A stretch of 64,000 bases of DNA from Kingdonia uniflora (lineage: Eukaryota > Streptophyta > Magnoliopsida > Ranunculales > Circaeasteraceae). The position numbers and the translations under genes were made by a program. The notes beneath the pieces are model-generated. The model worked only from the letters and a program-made list of their open reading frames with translations. It was not told the DNA's origin and made no database searches. The stretch covers positions 682,001-746,000 of the forward strand of contig JACGCM010000940.1 of NCBI GenBank assembly GCA_014058105.1. Reading direction: 5' to 3'. Positions 36,876-49,862 of this stretch are shown one piece after another. How positions within the stretch are numbered: the stretch's first letter is position 1; every line of letters starts with the position of its first letter.

Positions 36876-37628
36876 GTATCATGTCCAAATATGATGGAGT
36901 TCTTTGACAGTCTTGGAGTAGAAACGGAGATAACAGATATGCCAGTTGCAGTGAGTTTATACAAAGGAAAAAGCTACAAGTGGGGCACTCAAAATAGATT
37001 GTCAAGTTTGTTAAAACAGAACCTACTAGACCCATACTTTTACCAAATGATCCGAGAAATTCTCAAGTTTAAGGATGAGGTTATCAAGTAAGACATACTA
37101 TACGTACTTTCACCTCTCAAATTCCATAACAATGTCTGCATGATATAGACAGGCCTGGACCGTTAACTATGGTGCAAATACCGCTTTTCTTTTGGACGGT
37201 TTATATAGCAACAAATATATATGTACCAATCTACTACGTCGTATATATGTTATTTAAAGCTTAAATACTCTATCATGATAAAAATATTACATTTTAATCT
37301 TCTAACAATTTTGAGTTTGGATTTTTTGTTCTGAGTAGGTTCGTTGAAGATCTTGAGAGTAATCCTAATCATATTCATAGCAATGAAACCTTAGAGCATT
37401 TCGTCAAGTGACACGGCTATTCTAAACTATTTCAGAAAGCTTATCTTGTGAGATATTGCACTTTTTGTTCTTTCAGATTCTTAAACACTCATTCATACTT
37501 TAATACTAATTAATAGTCCTAATATAATTGTAGTTTCCACTCTGTGCTTTGATATGGTCATGTCCTTCAAAAGATGTACTCAGCTTTTCCTGTACTTTCG
37601 TTTTTCCAAAACCATCAGCTACTGCAGG
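36876..37628 (+). pseudogene. FAD amine-oxidase domain of cyclopropane-fatty-acid-synthase-like gene, 3 exons
   Basis: Plant cyclopropane synthases carry an N-terminal FAD amine-oxidase-like domain before the methyltransferase. Three exons with proper splice sites match that domain. Exon 36876-37088 reads CPNMMEFFDSLGVETEITDM and, further on, YFYQMIREILKFKDEVIK, ending AAG|GTAAG. Exon 37340-37450 (after GAGTAG) reads FVEDLESNPNHIHSNETLEH, then an in-frame TGA, then HGYSKLFQKAYL. Exon 37533-37628 reads FPLCALIWSCPSKDVLSFS. The FAD-binding GxGxxG exon and the methyltransferase part are missing, and the TGA disables the rest. It is an internal fragment of a paralogue. Confidence 0.75.
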
Positions 37629-38706
37629 TATATATTATACATATATATACATATATATACCCCTTCATGAATATATCTCTTGTTACTTCAGCAATGGGTA
37701 CTAATTATCCCCTTTTTGTGTAAATAACAGTTAAGAATTATTGAATATTTTAATTTTTTGAATCATTTTTTCCCCTTCCCTAATTAGGATTGGGTCCCGA
37801 GTATTTCAGACTCTTACTTCAGAGCAATTGTGGTGTTAGCATTCTGGATTTCATTCCAAGAGTTGAAGAAGGAACTCCACATATCTGCCTTAATCATTTA
37901 AATCAGGTTTATACCCGTTTTATTCATCATATGCATTGTGTATCACTAGTGGAGTCGGATGCTGCAATCCCAGAACTTTCTTATTTTGATGAACCAATAC
38001 AACTGCTAATTATATCGCTTATTACTTCTTTTGTTGGAGACCTCTTGCTCTCCTATAGTAACATTAAATTTTGAAAGTAGAAAAAGTTACAAACGAATTA
38101 TACTTGTCTGTGATGTATCCACAGAGAACAATATCAAGGTAAGTACTTGAATACGGGTAAACTCGACTCTGCCGTATGCGAAATCATTCCCTGTAGGGGT
38201 AAATGCTTGAGAATCTCCATATTGGTACTTGCATATTCACGTGTCCAGAGCGCTTTAGCCCTTGCACTTGCGGTGGGAGCTAGAAATGGTGGTTATGCAA
38301 GGTTGGTTTGAGGTTAATTAGCTCTCACAGGGCAGAAAATCCTCCCATGGGGCTCTATCCATTTATGCCCTCTTGAGGAGAAATGTGATACTTATTTTGG
38401 ACCCTCGTATACTAGGACTGGTGTGACCTTGGAAATACTAGGGCTGCCTATAAGCATGGGCTGGATGTGTATATATCTAGAAAGGTCTACCGTCTACCAA
38501 GTCCATCCTAATTCGAGACGAGCACAAACATTTATTTGGGAGGTTCTAAATCATAAAACACATGCATGTTTCATATTCCTAACATTCAAAAATTATCTAT
38601 GTACATGTACACTTATTACACACTATCTTTATGTGGTTTTGCAAGTTGGCAAAAGTTATCAGCCTCATTGAAATGCTAGATTTGCCCATCCGATGATATA
38701 TATATA
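37629..38706. other. AT-rich DNA, no gene seen
   Basis: A TA-rich run at 37627-37660. Frames at 37790-38074 and 38423-38671 are open but not recognised; the former starts just after a splice-acceptor-like TTAG. Confidence 0.35.
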
Positions 38707-38732
38707 CTAGTAATACCCGTGGCTCGCCACGG
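38707..38732 (-). mobile_element. Helitron-type 3' terminus
   Basis: On the minus strand the sequence is ACCGTGGCGAGCCACGGGT, then ATTACTAG followed by T. CCGTGGC and GCCACGG form a perfect 7-bp stem with a 2-nt loop, about 8 nt before CTAG. Helitrons end in such a hairpin plus CTRR and insert between A and T; here the base after CTAG is T. The element would extend to the right from 38707. Confidence 0.65.
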
Positions 38733-38852
38733 TACTGAGTTTAGTCAAGGTAAATCTTGGCGAGTGGCCCTGTTGGTGGTGAATTAAACTTAGGATCTCT
38801 GCTTATGTGTATGGAAGTTGTTTTTGTCATCCACAAAAATTACCACTTCTAA

Positions 38853-38987
38853 GAACATTTCCAACAATTTTTTGAGAGAAAGAACAGTTTGCCAAAATCT
38901 GTCATTCGAAGATTGTCCCACGTATTTGCTGGATAAGCGAGTATATGCTCTTCTAGAGACCAAGACTCCTTTTTATTGAAGATGCTC
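38853..38987. mobile_element. 135-bp MITE (Tourist-like)
   Basis: The ends GAACATTTCCAAC... and ...GAAGATGCTC are imperfect inverted repeats, flanked by TAA on both sides (38850-38852 and 38988-38990), the Harbinger/Tourist target. The interior is AT-rich with no coding. Confidence 0.6.
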
Positions 38988-39521
38988 TAAGTTGCCAATT
39001 AATGAAGTTCAAACTCAACAAATACAGGTAACAAAAATAGTGTAACTGCGACTTTTAAACATCGTCAATTAGTGAAGCTCAACTAATACGGTTAGCAAAA
39101 ATTATGCAACAGCTACCAGTAGTGTAACCTTCAAAAAGAAATCTCAGCTCCCAAACTTAAGTAATGTATCAAACACAATCTTATATATTACTGCAGAGAA
39201 CAATATAAATACAACCAACAGGAAAGATGAGAGTTAAAGATTTGTTATAAATTTATAAATAACTAACAAAAGTTTAACAATTTAAAGGCTTATAAAGCCA
39301 ATAATTTGAACCATCCACGGAAAAATGAACCAAATTATTGAGTGGCTTAGGTTATTGCAAAATAAAACAAATAAATATAATCCATGGCAGGAGTCTCAAT
39401 ATTTACCTCAAGTCTAGGATAAATTACTCCCTTGGTAGTTTTTACCCTAGCAAAATGCTACATATATAATATCCGTAGAATCCATTCAGTCAGATGGCAC
39501 TGATGAATGAAAGGCAAGGAT

Positions 39522-39815
<294 letters not shown>

Positions 39816-40571
39816 CTGTGTCACAAGAACCTCATATTAGTTCAACCACGCAAGGGGAATTACCTTAATTTTATAAATTTGTGCGCTTAATCCCAAATCC
39901 CAATCCTAATACACTAATTGGCAATTGAGCGCTTAATAATATATACACACCACTAATTGAGATACATATTGGGAGCACTACATTCAGTTCCCACAATTTA
40001 AAAGAAAATTCATATACTTATTCCATTCTTGTCAAGCCTTTACTTTTTTACTTCTAGTAATTAAAGTTCATCATTACTTACATGTACCACCATTTGCAAG
40101 ATAGTACCTGGAAATACATCAAACGTGTGTAAAAAGTTAAAATTGTAGAGATACTGGAAGAAAATATATTTTTGAAAAAATGTATCAACAACAACCCAAG
40201 TTCATAGTTCCATTGAGATCCCCAAACACAGAAAAATAAAAGGCACAAAAGAACAAAAATCTACACTGACGCCATTCAATTTTCTTTTTTGACATTTTGA
40301 CAACATAAATATTGGCGCCGTTCTTACTATCTTCCAGAATATTTGGTTTTTGTAAATAAGCAAACTTATTTTTTGTAGGTTTTCGAATATAGAATACAGT
40401 GGGTTGCATGCTAGACTAAATTACTAAATAGTGAAGTAGCATATGCATCATCAAAGTCCATTACATCCCATCTAGGTGGGCACCCTATGACATAATCAAT
40501 TTTAGTTACAACACAAAGATTAGAATATAAATTGGAAGCATTCTACATTAGGATCTTTGCAGAAAGGATAC

Positions 40572-41331
40572 CTTTAGGATATAGTCGATAACGACACTGG
40601 CCTCCTGTCCTTCCAGCGTTGTTGCCTGCGATAAGGAAACACAGACTCAACCTCTTGAAAATCAAGATGGAGAATTTATGATCTTATAAAGCTAAAAATG
40701 TTTTAAAGCACCACAACGAAATTCATGAAATGAAGAGTTTAATACTCGAGCAAAATCCATTAGGCCGTTTAGACTATATGCATTCTCACCTTCATGTAGA
40801 CATCGATATCAAGGTCAGGTTTGATGTTTGCAGCCTTCTCTCTTCTTGATAGCCCTGCCAGCATCTCAGTAGTTTTCCCCAATCCCAATGTGAATATTTT
40901 TTTGCACAATTCTCTGGTATACATAAAAATACTTACCATTTGAACCAAATTAATTTCGTTTAGCTTACCGTAGCCAGTTCCAGCTCCTTGACATCTAGCC
41001 GTAAATGCCAAAGTTTCTCTTACTGTCATTTCTCCAATATGTAGGTCATATTGATTAATATATGCAGATGACCTCTGTGGTACAAACTCATCCATTCCAT
41101 GGCCATTGTAAGTTACTTTTCCTGAAACCTAAAATTTTAAAATTGAATCCATTTCAAACTTTGATTTTCTAACAAAATAATTTACACATTGTAGCAAATA
41201 TCGTAAACACGCTCATAAAAATAGACAGGGATAAATCTTTAATTACCTTAAGACTCGAATCAAGCTTTCCAGTCAATGCCAACATCAATGTGGTCTTCCC
41301 CGAGCTTGGTGGTCCTAAAAGTAATGTCATT
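40572..41331 (-). pseudogene. PDR-type ABCG transporter, four exons (NBD1)
   Basis: Full-size plant ABCG (pleiotropic drug resistance) proteins export metabolites. Four exons of nucleotide-binding domain 1 are present with canonical splice sites: 41331-41247 [20 protein letters not shown] (Walker [10 protein letters not shown]) and GKLDSSLK; 41128-40969 [41 protein letters not shown] and [11 protein letters not shown]; 40864-40790 [25 protein letters not shown]; 40625-40572 ATTLEGQEASVVIDYILK. The rest (signature, Walker B, membrane domains, NBD2) is missing on both sides. Each exon is open, but as an isolated block it cannot make a transporter. It sits between the CDC48 and Hip-like fragments, all on the minus strand. 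Confidence 0.9.
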
Positions 41332-43515
41332 CTGTGAAACTCCAGTGAATTCAAATATTAAAAGATTTTCATAAATAAGACCAAATTAAAGTGAGACTTA
41401 ATTAATGGGATCCTTGTGTACTTTGAAGCCAGGAACCTCATGAAGCTCATGGCCAAATATGTTATGCCTTTAAGACCACAATAGTTAGTATGGAAAAGGT
41501 ATTCGGCTCTTATTGATTTATATAAAAATGGCTAGGATGTAATCATAAGTCAGTAAGTTCATTACTTTTGAGTTCATAACGTGCACGTATTTGCACTCTC
41601 AAGTGACATGATGCATCATGGTAATGGTTCTCACAACATAAGAAAATAAGAGCTTTTTGGACAATAATGAGTATCAAAATGTGAGATGTGAACGTGGTCC
41701 ATTGGCAAAACAATTTTTGGGCCCAGGAAATTCCATAAAGGGCATTCTTAATAGTGACTTCCAACAGCTTAGAGACCACAAATACTGAGTGTAACCCCAG
41801 AGTTTTGGTAAAGGAGGACCGTAAATGGAGGCAAACTTCTCTGAGAAGAAGGAAATGATTATAGTTGAACTGAGCTTTTTTGGAAATTCTTCTTATTCGA
41901 TACTCAAAGATGGTCAGAATCCATAGCACCCTCCCTTGAGAGAGAAAAATCTATTCGAGACTTTATCAATCTGAAATATGTGCACAACTACACATTGCGT
42001 TACATTTGTGTGGTAGCATGGTAAGTCAGTGGGGATCTTCTAGCATCTTTGTTTCCTAAATTCTGGTAAAACAACTAAAATTGAGCTTTTGAAATACTTT
42101 GTATCTATATTTTAGTAAACAATAATGTATAAACCTAGCCTAGCTAGAAGGGGACGCCATTGTCTTTTCTTCTTCCCTGTTGAAATATTGGAGATTCAAG
42201 TAATATAAAGCTTCACCTTAAGCTTGTGCTTAAACGCAAAGACCTTGGAAGCTCTAATTCTTTAATGAATTTTATTGCATTGCCTAATGATGAATAAGAT
42301 CGTAAAAATTGTTGATTTTAGTTTAGATCTATTTCATGTTATGCGGAGCCAACGAAGAGAGTTTCGCAAAAACATTGAGCTCTAAGCCACAACTCTTAAA
42401 TATGTTAGAGGGCTTCACATGAATTGATTGTTTTAAAAAAATGATAGTTTACTCACCTCTAAATCCATATCTTTACAACTTAATGTTGTCGATTTTGTGG
42501 CTTCAAACTACGATTAGAATTCTTGTCGCAGTAATATAAGTGAAGTGGATTATTTCTACAAAAGAGGAAATGTCACAACGAAGATACTACGATAAACTGC
42601 AAATATTTCAAATTAATTTATGCTATTAGAAGTTGAGTTGAGAAAGTTTTTGTTACCTGAAAAATTTGGTTAAAAGAGATAAAGGCTTATTACCTTGAGG
42701 CATCTTTTTTTAAATGAAAAACTTTAACTCCTTCAACTATGGTGAACTCAATTCACTATTCGACGTAATAATGATTAATTTAATTGTACCTCTTCCCTCG
42801 CAGCATTTGCCCATGTTGAAGTTACTATTGGTGCTATACTTCACATGATATTAACTAAACTACGCTGGATTTGGGGTTGGCAACTATTGCTGCAGTTTTG
42901 GAACAATACCATCAGCAACAAATGATGAAGAATACAATGCAAAAGGGCCATGGCAAAAGAAATACATCGGGAATATATTAATATCTACTGCTTCAACTAC
43001 TATTAAACCGGGTTTGTTGCGAACCCCGCAATTCAACCATTGCTCTACTTGCGTTTTCATTTACCGCATGACCAATACCTCTATTCCCTTGCCCTCATCT
43101 GTAATAAAGATAAACCTAATGAAGGATGGTTGTAAAACTACTTAGCCAACATTTGGAGGTAAGTTTATGAATCCAATAATAGGCAATCACATAATCAACA
43201 TTAAACTACCTAAGCAAACATCATTAGAACCAATTAAATCCGGGATTAATAAGTAAACTTAACCATGGCAGAGATAGAGAGAGTTCCTCATAAACGTTTC
43301 TTAAGAGAAAGAAAATTGCTAGATAACAAATTTACACCAATTGCAAGCTAGCATCAACTCAAATATGCAGATGAAATCGGGAATTTCTAAATTCGAGATA
43401 AACCTACCACAATTGCAATGAGCAACCCAATGAACACCGATATTTCCCCCAAATCTAACAGAAACCCTATATGCAATAGCAGATCAGTAGAGTGAGCGTG
43501 GCATCGTATCCAGAA
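41332..43515. other. Presumed Helitron interior, no gene recognised
   Basis: AT-rich. At 42725-42755 AACTCCTTCAACTATGGTGAACTCA repeats a phrase of the Hip-like exon at 43675-43698, so that exon start exists in a second, more decayed copy. The minus frame at 41543-41929 is open but not recognised. Confidence 0.4.
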
Positions 43516-43710
43516 TTAGAGAGATGGAGAAAGAATTAATGAGAGAAAAAAAATATAGTAAAGGATAGAGAGAACGGTATTTTTCAAGCATCGATGGGTC
43601 ATCTTTGAAGAAGGAGAGAGAGGGTCATTGAGCATCGAAGGGTTTGATTTACATTGTTCGATGAAAAGCTTCAACTCCTTCAACTGTGGTGAACTCATCA
43701 CAAGTACCAT
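43516..43710 (-). pseudogene. Hip/FAM10 N-terminal exon fragment (probable)
   Basis: ATG at 43698 (or 43710) opens MSSPQLKELKLFIEQCKSNP, then SMLNDPL. This matches the N-terminal dimerisation domain of Hip (Hsc70-interacting protein, FAM10 family), which begins with a Lxx(F/L)IxQCKxxPSxL pattern. After about residue 30 the resemblance stops and the frame runs into unrelated sequence, so only the first exon is present. It would be the most 5' of the three same-strand gene pieces. The match is short, so the family call is moderate. Confidence 0.5.
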
Positions 43711-43712
43711 GA

Positions 43713-43738
43713 AGAGAGAGAGAGAGAGAGAGAGAGAA
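43713..43738. repeat. (GA)n microsatellite
   Basis: About 12 GA units directly upstream of the Hip-like exon on the minus strand. Confidence 0.9.
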
Positions 43739-43972
43739 GGAGGCCTTTGAAGAGAGAGATAAACATCTTTGGGAGAGATGAAGAGATGGCTTTGGGAGAG
43801 ATAAGAGTCAGGGCTTAAGATGGGAGATATATGTTTTGTTGAAACTACCCACTAAACATGAGAGTTAAATTAATCTAGGCCGTCCATCTCCCTTCTTACC
43901 ACAATTCCCAGCCCCTCTTTATGCCTGAGACAATGGCGAATGGCGAATATGTCTATACGAAAAACACCGTTG

Positions 43973-43973
<1 letters not shown>

Positions 43974-44004
<31 letters not shown>
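43974..44004. repeat. (TA)n run at pararetrovirus edge
   Basis: About 15 TA units. The endogenous pararetrovirus begins directly after it. TA-rich junctions are typical of some endogenous caulimovirid integrations. Confidence 0.85.
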
Positions 44005-44008
<4 letters not shown>

Positions 44009-44336
44009 TGAACAGCTTATAGATAATTGATAATTAAAACTTAAGATTGAGTTAATAGAAAACTTACTCACTTTATTGATGAAGTAGTACTATAATTACA
44101 AGCAAGCAACCAGAATGGGGAACAACAAGAGTAGAAAATAAAGAGAGAAAAAAGATAGGATACCCTGAATAAGCTTCAGGTTAGACTATAAATAGAATCA
44201 TCTAAAGATCCTATGCGGACTTCAAAATAAGAATTTGAAATCCGAAAACACAAATACAAAACCGGTTAATTAAAACTATGGACTGAAACCATGGCGCCCC
44301 TGGTTTTGTTACAATAATGGAAAGGCAAAAGTAAAG

Positions 44337-45626
44337 TTATTCCATTTTGCCTTTTCCTTTGTCGGTAGCCTGTCCCTTAGTGGACTGAATTGAAATTAAA
44401 ACATCGAAAAAATCTGAAATAGTGGGTCCGCTAGATTTAGTCGTGCGGGCTAAGGACATAGTGTCATCCATATTGTCCTCATCTTCGAATGGGTCTTGAG
44501 ATTCTTCAGTTGTGTGCACAAAGCCTCTACATGTTGGTGTATTTAATTGAGAAGCCAAAAATTGATCCTTTAATAATTCCATCACCTTGACATGTTGTTC
44601 GGGTATGGAGAGAAGGGGATATTTGTTTTCAACGGAATCTAATAATATAAAAAATAAATTACTAGACTCCATTATGGTACCAGCAGATTTCTGGCTCTCT
44701 GATTTATGAATTTCTTCATAATTCTTCACAGTAGCTTTAATTGTTTCTACTGCCTTGGGCATTTCAAACTTGTCCCACCATCTAAACCAAAATGTCCTCT
44801 GAAGAAATGGTATTTTTAATTGATCCCATCCAATCTGGAAGTCCCATTTCCAGATCCAAACTAGACAAAATTCTATAAAGAACCATAAAGTATTTCTCCC
44901 AATGGGAGGATTATTTGTTGTTTAGCCCTTTAATTTTGGGTGTAACTGATACCACATAAGAAAAACATCTCTTATGGCTGGAGGTACAATGCTCATGTCT
45001 GGACCCATCTTCTCCCACCATAACAAAAACCATGTAGGAAAACCTTGACGGAGACAAATATCAGGATTAACAGGTTTTGGTAATAAAAAGCATAATGCCA
45101 TGCTTGGGTATAATCCCAGTAATTAAATGGGGTATTGTTTAATTTAAAATTATGGGCTTGGTAGGCTCCAGACCCCATTTATGAATATGAAGGACTCTAG
45201 TGATATAACACTTAGAGTGAGTAATAGCACTTTTCATGTCTTTGGGGTTGACATAAATTTTTTTAATTTGTACAGAACCAGTTTTAATAAGAATGGCCTC
45301 AAAAATGTAACGCATTCTTCCCTCTTGAACCATGTAATTCTGGCTTCCAAAATATCATTTCTTTAATCCCCAAACATCTTGATGAAGTTTGAGGTCCTCA
45401 AAAGATAATGAAAGAACTTCTTTAATATGTCGTTTTGAACAAAAACAACTTCTTGTTGAAGTACATCTTTAATAGATTTTTGTGGGGAGGACGAAGCTCC
45501 TGCAGAATTGGCGGTATTGCCTTTAATCTGAGAGGCAGTAGTGCCTCTTGATGAAGCCCCTTTATTGGGCTTTTTGTTCTTCTTAGTGATGGTAGTAAAC
45601 CCATCCTTATCCGGAGGTTGATGCAT
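44337..45626 (-). pseudogene. Pararetrovirus downstream ORF region, unidentified
   Basis: Downstream of RNase H, several frames run in series (45626-45363, 45333-44993, 44762-44337) with stops between them. The first has a Lys/Ser/Thr-rich start (DGFTTITKKNKKPNKGASS); the last ends in an acidic and then basic tail (FEDEDNMDDT, TDKGKGKME). I recognise no domain. Its position after the polymerase matches a second ORF seen in some endogenous caulimovirids. It is broken. Confidence 0.5.
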
Positions 45627-45870
45627 AATTCTTCAAAAATTCTCTAGTCAGAAAATCAGGGAGAGAATTACTTTCTCCTTTAATATATTCTATGGAAAAG
45701 TCAAAAGAGGATAATTCAACTTGCCATCTAGCAAAAAAAAATTTAGAAACTAAATTTTTAACATCTTTTTGTAGACTGGTTTTTGCTGCACTACAATCGA
45801 TTCTTAATAAAAATGATTGATTTAATAAATCATCTTGGAATTTAGAAATACATTTCACAATTGAAAGCAT
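45607..45870 (-). pseudogene. Pararetrovirus RNase H region
   Basis: Read from 45870 down, the frame carries LRIDCSAAKTSLQKD and FFARWQVELSSFDFSIEYIK, ending SNSLPDFLTREF. The ARWQ...F.IEYIKG....PDFLTREF pattern is the C-terminal RNase H signature of caulimovirids. The part upstream of 45870 is interrupted by stops (e.g. near 45876), so the domain is incomplete. Confidence 0.8.
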
Positions 45871-46287
45871 TTCTTTTTAAATAGTGGAATAATTTCTCTG
45901 AGCATTTTTTCACATTCCTGAAGTAAAACAAAGTAACTCTTCTTTATGAGAGGAAGAATTTCTTTGTTTTAATATGCCACCATAACCTAAGTCAGAAGCA
46001 TCTGTTTCAACAATTTTGAACCATTTAGGATGAGCCAAACCTAAACATGGTAATTATTTAACATGTAATTTAATTTTCTGAACAGCTCGAGTATGTTCAT
46101 CAGTCCATGGTAATGGATTCTTTTTTAATCTATTATGCAATAATGCACAGTCACTTGATAAATTTTTGTAGTAGTCACCAATATAATTGAGACTTCCTAA
46201 AAATCTTTATAATTGAGATTTGTCCCTAATTTCGTCAGGAAATTTGGATGCAAACTCTATACTCCTTTGTATAAGAATAACACTGCC

Positions 46288-46890
46288 TTAATTAATATTA
46301 AATCCCAAAAATATAATTGTTGTTTGAAACAATTTCATTTTAGGGGCAGATAGGACTAAACCATTCCTTTTGATCACATCTTTTAATGTTTTGAGATGTT
46401 TAAAATATTGATCAATATAATTGGAAAAGACAAGAATGTCATCTATATAAGTAATGTAAAATTCAGAATGTGGTGTAAAAATATCATTCATAATATTCTG
46501 GAATTCTGAAGGTGCATTTTTTAATCCAAAAGGCATTACATTCCATTCATAGTGACCAGATGGAACTGTAAAAGCAGCTTTATATTTATATTCTTCTTTA
46601 ATTTGAATTTTCCAGTAACCTGATTTCAAATCAAATTTAAAAAAGATAATTGCTTGATAAAGTCTGTCTGATAAATCTTTTTTATTGGGGATTGGATATC
46701 TAATCTATTTTAAAGCATCATTCAAAGGTTTGTAATTGACAACAAGCCTTGGAACACCTCTCTCCTTTTTAACATTTTTATTAACATAAAAAGTTGTACA
46801 ACTCCAAGGAGAGTAACTTTTTCTAATAAGTTGTTTTTCTAATAAATTATAGATTTCTTGTTTACATAAACTAAGGTATTCAAAATTCAT
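46288..46890 (-). pseudogene. Pararetrovirus reverse transcriptase region
   Basis: Two open pieces (46890-46705 and 46629-46288) cover most of the polymerase: VPRLVVNYKPLND, GYWKIQIKEEYKYKAAF, WNVMPFGLKNAPSEFQNIMN and the active-site motif YIDDILVFS near 46445, with FLGFNIN at the end. A stop or shift lies between them near 46700. The motif set is of the gypsy/caulimovirid RT lineage. Confidence 0.85.
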
Positions 46891-47560
46891 TTGGCTAGGC
46901 CTTGCTTTAGTGGGAATCTAAATTTTTTCATCAAAATCAGATTTATATGGTAATGAAACAATATAATGTTTTCTTTCCCAAAAGCAAAAGGAATCTCACT
47001 GCAAACATCCTTTTGAAAACATTTTTCTAAATCTTGAATTTTAATTTTTAAAGAAGGATTTTGGAGTTTTTGAGAAATATCCATTAAGAAAATATCTTCT
47101 TTTAAAAAATTTAATTGTTTTTCTTTGAGACCAATCATGGTCCTAATTTCATTAATGAGACGAGTCTCTGGTTCTCGTATAAAATTAAAAACTAGATCAT
47201 GACTATCATAGGTACAATAAATACTGGTTGGGTCAATTTTTTGTAATGGCATGAGTAAATTGAGAAAAAGAGTTCCCAAGATAACTTATTGTTGCAAATT
47301 TCTTACTAATAAAAAAGAAGTTGGAATACAAACTCTTTGATTGCAAATATTAACATCAGGTAATTTATATTGAATAATCATTCTACTACCACTAGCAGAT
47401 GTCAAGGATTGGGCTATTTTTTCAAAATACTTAGTAGGAACTAAGCCTTCTTGAATACAATAAAGATCAGCCCCACTATCAACTAAAGCAACCGCTTCTT
47501 GAATAGTATATTCTTTGTTGATAACGATAGTAATTTTAATATACCATTTTTGGTAAGTGA
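46891..47560 (-). pseudogene. Pararetrovirus aspartic protease region
   Basis: On the minus strand at about 47505-47455 VALVDSGADLYCIQEG is visible; DSGAD is the aspartic protease active-site pattern of retroelements. The following open stretch (47279-46887) links protease to reverse transcriptase. Stops are present near 47285. Confidence 0.65.
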
Positions 47561-47724
47561 TTCTTTGAAGATGATTAAGATAAGAGTTATCATTCTCTTC
47601 TCGATGTCTTTTGCCTTTATCTAAGGAATTGGGAATTTCTGTGGAAGAATTTTCTTCTTGTTTTGGAATGGCTTGACAGACTTGAAGATAATTAATCTTA
47701 TCATTCTGTAAAGAAACATAAACT

Positions 47725-48480
47725 TCAGTTTTTAAAATATTTAAGATCTTTAACTTCAGTTTTTAAAATATTTATTACCTTTTTTAAATCTTGAATGGTA
47801 ACTGGCTGCTCTATTTCCATTCTATTAAAAACTTCTTGAAGATTGTAATGTCTTGAAGGCATTTGTATAATCTTCAGAATAGTAGAAGAATTTTGTTGCC
47901 TTCTTTTAAGGCAAAAATTAAGAAGTTTTCCTCTTAATTCTGCATCAGTAATCTTATCAATGGATAATAAAATATCCAATTGATTATCTGTAATGACATT
48001 AATACTTAAACCATTCATAGTGACAAATGGCTTTCCAATAATCATGTTCTTGTGAATAAGCCTGAGTACATGACTCTTCATTATCTGTATTAGGAGTAGA
48101 TGAAGACTCATCTTCTTCTAATTCATTAATTTCATTGTCACTATTCTCATGGGTAATATTAGGACTAGTGTTAAGTAATAATTTGCTTAACTGAAGGCGT
48201 AATCCTTCATCAATATTTAACTCTGCTAATTTTTTCTTAGTGTTACACCTATTAGCTAGATGTCGAGGTTTTCCACATTTCTAACAAGTACGTGGTTCTT
48301 GGTTAGTGGAAGCTTTCTTAACTGCTTTTTTCTTAGCAGGTACATATTTAGAAGAAGAAGCCTGATGTTTAGGTTTGGAAAATCTTTTCTTTTTAGGAGG
48401 AATTTTTTTCTTACCTTTTGGATAATTAATAGGCATGTCATAAGCAAATTGGTAGCAAAAGTCCCCAATTTCTTTTTTGC
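47725..48480 (-). pseudogene. Pararetrovirus zinc-knuckle and linker region
   Basis: Near 48290-48250 a CX2CX4HX4C knuckle is visible (KCGKPRHLANRC), with a stop codon between its first two cysteines. Before it lies a Lys-rich stretch (about 48400-48320), after it an acidic Asp/Glu/Ser linker (48200-48060) and an open piece 48111-47725. This is the nucleic-acid-binding part between coat-like region and protease. Confidence 0.65.
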
Positions 48481-48841
48481 CTGATAAATTTTGTTTTTTA
48501 AGTTGGTATTGTAATTTTAAATTATTACATATACTGAGACCAACTTGAGTACAAACACTTATGAGATGACCATAAATATAAATACTATATGGAATAGAAT
48601 TTCCATCATGTAAATCTTTAACTTTCTGATGAACTTTTTCTGCAAACAGAGAAGGGAGTCCATCAATAAACTTAGCTTTCCAATACTCAGCATTAACATC
48701 CGTTCTTTACATTATTTTGCAAAGGAAAACATCCTTATACCACCTAAAATATGATAAGGTAGGATATCTTAAATTTTGTAATAATTCTCTGTTTCTCTCA
48801 TGTCTTTGAGGAAAGTTTCCTATAAAATGTAAGAGAAGAGT

Positions 48842-49702
48842 TTAGATTAAAGTGTAAACAACATCTTCTCTGGGTGGAGTATTAGCTGCTTCTTGCTTTA
48901 ATGCACTCAAAATTTCTTCTTTTTGAGTAAGAGTTAGTGCATAATCCCACCAACCTCTTAAACACCCAGTAAAACCATTAATAATAAACATAACAACATT
49001 TCTATCATTATTGCCAGTGGTTTTACATATAGAAGCATGCATGAGAATTTTATGTAAAATTTCATGAATTTGATATTCAGATAATCCATCCAAGTTCCAT
49101 TCATAAATGGATCTACCATTATAAGAAACTTGATTTTGAAAAAAATCTTCTTCAAACAAAAGATCTTGAGGTGTAGGTCTTTGGTAATAAGTTTTTAATC
49201 CAGGAGCATCATAACTAATTTTATTGAGACTAGCTTCCATATGTTGAAAAGATTGGAGGTTAGTATCAGAATATGATTGCTCTTCTTCTGATAAAACACT
49301 TATACTAGTCTTGCTTAATTTAGCAACAAGAAGATCCATAAAAGCATCATCTTGTTGGTCAGTTAATTTGAAGTCTAGGACAGACAATGGAGACTGAATA
49401 TCTACTGGTTGAATTTTAGAAATAGAAGCTTCTTTAATAGGTTGATCAAGAAGTTTGTCTTCCATTCGATCTAATTGCTTGCCAATCATAGTTAAAGCCA
49501 TATTAGTCCAATTATTTTGATGAATATTGGCTTTACTATTTATAGTACTGGTACTGGGAACTGTTAGGGATATAACTTCAATTTTAACATTAAGTTCTTT
49601 AGATGTTCCCACTTTTGTTAATGCCAAATGTTCTATTGGTGGATGATGAGATTTAAAAGCTTTTCCATCAATAGTTTTCCAAATTTTTGTATGGTCTTCC
49701 AA
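48842..49702 (-). pseudogene. Pararetrovirus N-terminal / coat-like region
   Basis: A 286-residue open part with TDQQDDAFMDLLVAKLSK, RPTPQDLLFEEDFFQNQ, SYNGRSIYEWNLDGLS and INGFTGCLRGWWD. The GWWD block and its distance to the zinc knuckle are what I expect of the capsid portion of caulimovirid-type polyproteins. The frame opens with a non-ATG codon, and the stretch upstream is short, so the true N-terminus (movement protein part) is missing or rearranged. Confidence 0.6.
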
Positions 49703-49862
49703 AACTTGGATGTAATCCTGAGTTGGAAACTAATCTTCAAACCATTTACAAAACCATATAACTTGATTTTTGGCAGAAAGATTTTGATAATAAAGAAACT
49801 TTATTAATTGAAGTTCACTTTTGGTGAAGGTACTGAAATATACCTCTATAAAATTCTGATGT

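Noticed and set aside
43870..43900. TCTAGGCCGTCCATCT as a fourth copy of the dispersed repeat
   Set aside because: Only about 16 bases match and the orientation is opposite; such words are common in plant DNA.
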